64,000 nucleotides of DNA from Limibacterium fermenti (lineage in GTDB: Bacteria; Bacteroidota; Bacteroidia; Bacteroidales; Dysgonomonadaceae). Location: the NCBI RefSeq assembly GCF_041902845.1, contig NZ_CP159486.1:620001-684000 (forward strand), read 5' to 3'. Below are positions 60,224-64,000 of this stretch, piece after piece (position 1 is the stretch's first letter; each line of letters starts with the position of its first letter). A model generated the notes under the pieces. The model searched no databases and was not told the DNA's origin. It saw nothing but the letters and a program-made list of their open reading frames with translations. The position numbers and the translations under genes are program-made.

Positions 60224-62980
60224 CTAAAATGTATAATTTACGGATAACTGTAATTTAATGCCTTTTTTATAGGAATCGACGATGTAGTTCGTTTCCTGTT
60301 CCGTATTGAGATCTTTTACATTCTGGGTCAATTCAATCTGGGGATTCAATAAGTTCCTACCCAAAAGTTTGATCGATAGGCGATCGGTGATGTCTTTGCT
60401 TATCACCGCGTCCAGCGTGGCAAAACCCTTTTCGATAATTTCGTCGTTATAGTAAATCGTCCTGTTCGTCGCGTCTTTAGGACTTCCGAGCGCATAAATT
60501 TTATCGGAAGAATAATTGCCCGAGATGCTAGCCTGCCAACGATGCTTCTTATTCTCGTATTGCAACGAGGCGTTCGTAATAAACTCCGAAGCGCCTTGTA
60601 ATCCCGAGGTCGTTTTATCTTTGTATCGATATCCTTCCAAAAGATCCTGTTTGAGCCACATCCGCGTACCGTTAAGGATGAGCCGCAATTCGTTATTGTC
60701 GCTCTTGTAAAGGTTGAGGCGCGCCTCCGCTTCAATGCCGAAGACGTTGGCTTCTTCCCCCGTATTGGCATAGATCAGGTAGCCGGCTCCTCCGGTCAAA
60801 GACGTTATATTGATAGGGTCTTGAATGTTTTTGTAGAAGGCGGCTACGGAAATCAACTCATCGTTCGACTTATAATATTCCCATTTCGCATCCAGATTGT
60901 AATTTTCGGAAGCCTTCAATTCGGGAGTCCCTTGTATCAGGGTACTGTTGGGAGATGTATAAGCGAAAGGGGCGATTTCCTTGAACTCGGGTAGGGTGAG
61001 CGTCTTGCTCGCGGACAAACGGAGGTTATGCCGGTCGGTGAGTTCATATTTTAAATTGATACTGGGATAGAGTTCATTATACGTGCGGCTGATACTCGGC
61101 TCCCGCAACGGGTCGTCGTTATTGATATCCCAATCCACTTCGATTGTATTCCGCTCGTAACGTAACGCAGCGTTCCCGTCGAGTTTGCCGAAGTCGAATT
61201 CTAAGCTGACAAAACCCGCCAAAGCCGATAACGAGGCATTATATACGTCTTCGGGCAACGTTTTTATTTTATCCGCAGTAAAGGATTCGGAGGTGAAAAT
61301 ACCGCTTAGATTATCGACATCCGCCGCCTGGGTCGTCGTACCGCGTAAATCGGCTCCTACAAATTGCGAATGGAAATCGCGGGTTTTATGGCGGTAGTTT
61401 ACGCCGATATTCGCATGCCAGTCATTGTCTTTTACTCTAAAGGCGATGCGGTCTTTTAGATAGCCGTTTATTTCATTGTCATCGATCTCCTGGCTCGATT
61501 TGCGATTCTCGAAGTCGGCAATCCGGTAGGAGAAATACAATCCGTTATTGTGAAAACCGGTATAGTTTCTTATACGGTTCGGTTCGTCGGCCGCCACGGT
61601 GTTGTATCCCAAACCCCATTGCAACGTTTGGTTGTCGGCTATACGATGGTTGCCGAGAAGTTGGTTCACCATGAGCTGAGTCGTTTTCAGATTCATGTCG
61701 CGGGCAAAAAAGGAGTTGGATATTTCGTCCATATCCAGTTTGTATCCTTCGCCATTCCGTCCCTGCTCGTAAACATTATCCCTGAGCTTACCGACAAGCA
61801 AAAAGTTATAGTTTATCTTATGATTTTGATGAAACCGGTAGGCGAGGTTCACAAGGCCCGTGAGCGTTTCGTTGGATGTCCATGATTCGGTATCGAGAAA
61901 CTCCGAATAAAGGACGTTTGAGTTGAAACGCCGGTATACGCCTTGGGTATAATTGTAATCTTTTTTATAAGAAAGCGTATAGAAAAGAGATAACGGATTT
62001 TCGAATAACTTGAACTCATATCCTCCAATCGTCGAGATGCCATAGTCCAACGGTGCGTTTCCTTTTGCGGGATCCCAGCTCTGTCGGGTCATCGCATCCA
62101 ATAGATTGTATTTCCGGCTGTAGAACGTAGCTGTCGAGTTCGCTAAATTGGGCGATGCCTTGAAGTTGCCAAACACATTGTTGGGGTTTACACTCGAATT
62201 GAATCCTCCCTGCAAGCCGATGGAGAACTGCTCGATAAACTCTTTCGAGACGATGTTTATATTTCCGGCTGTTTGGTCGATATAACTTTCGGGATCATAC
62301 GTTTTGCTGATACCGATATTTTGAATGACACTCGTGTCGAAAAGTCCCAAGTCGATATTTTTCTTATCCACGTCATCCGATGGAATAGGCAAGCCGTTCA
62401 TTGTGGTCGACAGGTACCGGTCGCCCAACCCTCTCACGTACACGTCGCCGGAAGTCTCGCTGCGCACTACGCCCGTGATTTTGCCGGTGGCCGTTGCCGC
62501 ATCCGATACCCCTTGCATGGAGAGTTGTTTCGCTCCCACGCTTTCGCGGATGACGGTTGCGCCTTTCTGGTCCATCAGCAGAATGCGTTCGGATTCTTTT
62601 CTGGGGGTGGCGACCACCACCACTTCATCGAGGCCGATATCGTCGGTCTGCATTTCCAAATGGAGGATGGTTTCTTTGCCGTCTTCCACCAATACATTCT
62701 CTATGACAAACGAGGTGTATCCTATGTACGTGGCTTTGAGGATGTAATTTCCGGGAGAGATATTCGCTATAACGAACCCCCCATCGAGGTCGGCCGCTGC
62801 GCCGTTGGTCGTTCCTTCAATCAGTACCGAAGCGCCGATAAGAGCTTCTTTGGTTTTGGCATCCGTAATCTTTCCTTTTATCGTGCCGTGTTGTGCCAAA
62901 ACGGCATTGGATAAACCCAGGAAAAACAAAAAAGTTATCAATAACTTTGATAAAGAGGTCTTATTTATCACAAACTCCAA
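60224..62980 (-). CDS. TonB-dependent outer-membrane receptor (non-SusC)
   Basis: A 918-residue receptor: signal peptide (1-29, ending Ala-Val-Leu-Ala-Gln), carboxypeptidase-regulatory-like domain (about 33-115), plug (about 135-245, with Val-Arg-Gly-Leu-Gly-Asp-Arg-Tyr and Thr-Ala-Gly-Asn-Ile-Asn-Ile-Val-Ser-Lys) and a 22-strand barrel ending Leu-Ser-Val-Asn-Tyr-Thr-Phe. It has no SusD partner; the partner is the beta-helix lipoprotein 29 bp downstream. The plug lacks siderophore-specific signs I could trust, so the substrate is open. A GACCTTTG sequence (complement of 63015-63022) about 35 bp upstream resembles a -7 box with one mismatch. The second fold-back element lies about 110 bp upstream of its start. 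Confidence 0.93.
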   Translation of the reverse strand: MEFVINKTSLSKLLITFLFFLGLSNAVLAQHGTIKGKITDAKTKEALIGASVLIEGTTNGAAADLDGGFVIANISPGNYILKATYIGYTSFVIENVLVEDGKETILHLEMQTDDIGLDEVVVVATPRKESERILLMDQKGATVIRESVGAKQLSMQGVSDAATATGKITGVVRSETSGDVYVRGLGDRYLSTTMNGLPIPSDDVDKKNIDLGLFDTSVIQNIGISKTYDPESYIDQTAGNINIVSKEFIEQFSIGLQGGFNSSVNPNNVFGNFKASPNLANSTATFYSRKYNLLDAMTRQSWDPAKGNAPLDYGISTIGGYEFKLFENPLSLFYTLSYKKDYNYTQGVYRRFNSNVLYSEFLDTESWTSNETLTGLVNLAYRFHQNHKINYNFLLVGKLRDNVYEQGRNGEGYKLDMDEISNSFFARDMNLKTTQLMVNQLLGNHRIADNQTLQWGLGYNTVAADEPNRIRNYTGFHNNGLYFSYRIADFENRKSSQEIDDNEINGYLKDRIAFRVKDNDWHANIGVNYRHKTRDFHSQFVGADLRGTTTQAADVDNLSGIFTSESFTADKIKTLPEDVYNASLSALAGFVSLEFDFGKLDGNAALRYERNTIEVDWDINNDDPLREPSISRTYNELYPSINLKYELTDRHNLRLSASKTLTLPEFKEIAPFAYTSPNSTLIQGTPELKASENYNLDAKWEYYKSNDELISVAAFYKNIQDPINITSLTGGAGYLIYANTGEEANVFGIEAEARLNLYKSDNNELRLILNGTRMWLKQDLLEGYRYKDKTTSGLQGASEFITNASLQYENKKHRWQASISGNYSSDKIYALGSPKDATNRTIYYNDEIIEKGFATLDAVISKDITDRLSIKLLGRNLLNPQIELTQNVKDLNTEQETNYIVDSYKKGIKLQLSVNYTF

Positions 62981-63087
62981 TATTTTTAATTTATATTCAT
63001 TTCGGTTTTCGGCACAAAGGTCTTGTATTTTTGTTACAGACCCGTTACGATGCGGTTACATTTTTGTTAAGTTTTTATTGGAGGGTC

Positions 63088-63269
63088 AGAAACTGTTTAA
63101 ATTTCTTACGAAGTCTATATTTGAAATTCTTCGCCTTCAAAAAGTTTCTTTTTTGTATTCTTCTTCCTTTTATTTGGCTCAAATAGCCCGCTATTATCGT
63201 CAAAACAAGAAAGAATACTCCTAAAAAATAATTCTTTTTGAAGCAGCGAAACAAATTTAAACAGTTTCT
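63088..63269. repeat. 182-bp fold-back element, copy 2
   Basis: The second copy of the element at 57366-57548 in the same orientation, with scattered substitutions over its whole length and cleaner terminal inverted repeats (AGAAACTGTTTAAATTT at both ends, inverted). It is located upstream of the TonB receptor at 62980. Confidence 0.78.
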
Positions 63270-63312
63270 AAGTATTTCCTGGTGTATGCTGGTATATAAG
63301 CGTTAAAAGTCG

Positions 63313-63539
63313 TTCTTGAGCGGTCGGCAAGTTGTTCCGATGCCAAAAAAGTGTTTACCGACCCGTCGGCAACCCCTTTTGACCCCTGAAAGAGGCTTGC
63401 CGACCCGTCGGTCATTGATTTTATCCCCAAAAAAGTGTTTACCGACCGGTCGGTAATCGCTTTTTACCCCTAAATAACTTTACCGACCCGTCGGTAATCA
63501 TTTTTTTCGTATGTACACGACTTGCCGACCTGTCGGCAA
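63313..63539. repeat. Six-unit 42-bp array of 18-bp palindromes
   Basis: Palindromes of the form TTACCGACCSGTCGGTAA (or TTGCCGAC...GTCGGCAA) start at 63355, 63397, 63439, 63480 and 63522, plus a half-degenerate one at 63313. The steps are 42, 42, 42, 41 and 42 bp. The unit at 63439 is a perfect palindrome. The 23-24-bp intervals are themselves partly repeated (CCAAAAAAGTGT before two units; ACCCCT in others). The array sits between the asd terminator and fold-back copy 2 and holds no gene. Confidence 0.88.
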
Positions 63540-63613
63540 TGCCTGTCGATATATAAAAAGGCCCGGGTATTGATGCGGAGTTGTTGTTCAAGAGTGAAAA
63601 AGGACAAAAAAAT

Positions 63614-63634
63614 GCCGGATCATACCGATCCGGC
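63614..63634 (-). terminator. Terminator of asd
   Basis: GCCGGATC (63614-63621) pairs with GATCCGGC (63627-63634) around a 5-nt loop. Read leftwards it is followed by a T-rich run. It lies about 65 bp after the asd stop. Confidence 0.8.
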
Positions 63635-63699
63635 CTATCTGTTTTAGTTTCCCTTTCAAGGGACGCATCACTTTAACCTGTTTGTAAGCGAAAGAAGGG

Positions 63700-64000
63700 C
63701 TATCTTCCTTCCTGCTTCATTAAGTATTCTGCAATCTGCACGGCATTGAGAGCTGCACCCTTCCGTATTTGGTCTGAAACCGTCCAGAAAGTCAACCCTT
63801 TTTCGTTCGTCAGGTCCTTGCGGATGCGCCCTACATATACCGCATCTTTTCCGGCGATATCCAACGGCATCGGGTATTCTTTCTTCGCCGGATTATCGAC
63901 GACGATAACTCCTTCGGCGCGGCTAAATGCTTCGCGCGCCTCTTCTATCGACAAGGGCCTTTCGGTTTCGATCCATGTCGCCTCGGAATGGGCGCGCATC
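63700..64000 (-). CDS. asd: Aspartate-semialdehyde dehydrogenase, C-terminal part (runs off the window)
   Basis: The last 99 codons of Asd, which makes L-aspartate 4-semialdehyde from aspartyl phosphate with NADPH for lysine, threonine, methionine and diaminopimelate synthesis. The conserved His in Arg-Ala-His-Ser-Glu-Ala, then Val-Gly-Arg-Ile-Arg-Lys-Asp-Leu and Val-Ser-Asp-Gln-Ile-Arg-Lys-Gly-Ala-Ala-Leu-Asn-Ala-Val-Gln-Ile-Ala-Glu, are diagnostic of the C-terminus. The catalytic Cys lies outside the window. The frame is intact to the edge. Confidence 0.93.
   Translation of the reverse strand, partial: MRAHSEATWIETERPLSIEEAREAFSRAEGVIVVDNPAKKEYPMPLDIAGKDAVYVGRIRKDLTNEKGLTFWTVSDQIRKGAALNAVQIAEYLMKQEGR

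Noticed and set aside
62273..62914. 213-codon plus-strand frame opposite the TonB receptor at 60224-62980
   Set aside because: A shadow of the plug and N-terminal domains with no protein-like motif.
63313..63539. Possible CRISPR array
   Set aside because: The repeats are 18-bp palindromes that vary in sequence, and the 23-24-bp intervals are partly repeated themselves (CCAAAAAAGTGT, ACCCCT). No cas gene or leader is near.

Overview
The window comes from a Bacteroidales chromosome, most like Parabacteroides or Bacteroides. The evidence is a SusC/SusD pair, an ECF sigma factor with a FecR anti-sigma factor, many TonB-dependent receptors, TlpA-like thioredoxins, long FtsX-like permeases, and promoters of the Bacteroidetes type (-7 box TAnnTTTG). 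No tool was run. Family names come from motifs read by eye.

Layout. (1) 1-5.7 kb is the end of an integrated phage-like element: a probable phage structural gene, a two-gene module with an XRE/ImmA-IrrE metallopeptidase, a frameshifted vsr remnant, and a tyrosine recombinase pointing away from a CAU-anticodon tRNA that is the likely attachment site. (2) 6.0-12.0 kb is an iron/xenosiderophore operon: TonB receptor, DUF4374-type surface lipoprotein, ferric-reductase-like membrane protein, and an IroE/Fes-like esterase. (3) 12.0-12.7 kb holds an 11-unit, 21-bp phased repeat followed by a small HTH/coiled-coil regulator with a palindrome at its predicted transcription start. (4) 12.8-27.0 kb, minus strand, is a polysaccharide-utilisation locus: ECF sigma, FecR, SusC with an STN domain, SusD, GH76, DUF4972-LamG protein, an unclassified putative glycosidase and a GxGYxYP protein. 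A candidate antisense sRNA lies between fecR and susC.

(5) 27.2-54.7 kb is a large envelope system. An NtrY/NtrC-like two-component pair (minus) faces a TolC-like gene preceded by sigma-54-like promoter boxes. Downstream on the plus strand come a membrane-fusion protein, five long FtsX/MacB-type permeases, four TlpA-like thioredoxin proteins, a probable beta-propeller lipoprotein, a small coupled ORF, and one LolD/MacB-type ATPase at the end. Its gene junctions carry 7- or 8-bp tandem repeats, and two permeases share nearly identical DNA at both ends around divergent centres. (6) 54.9-64 kb holds tRNA-Arg(UCU), glutamate dehydrogenase, small secreted proteins, a TonB receptor paired with an internally duplicated beta-helix lipoprotein, and the C-terminal end of asd. 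Two copies of a 183-bp fold-back element and a six-unit 42-bp palindrome array lie between these genes.

The strongest leads for something new are the five-permease/one-ATPase/four-thioredoxin locus, the predicted antisense RNA at susC, and the helically phased repeat arrays.
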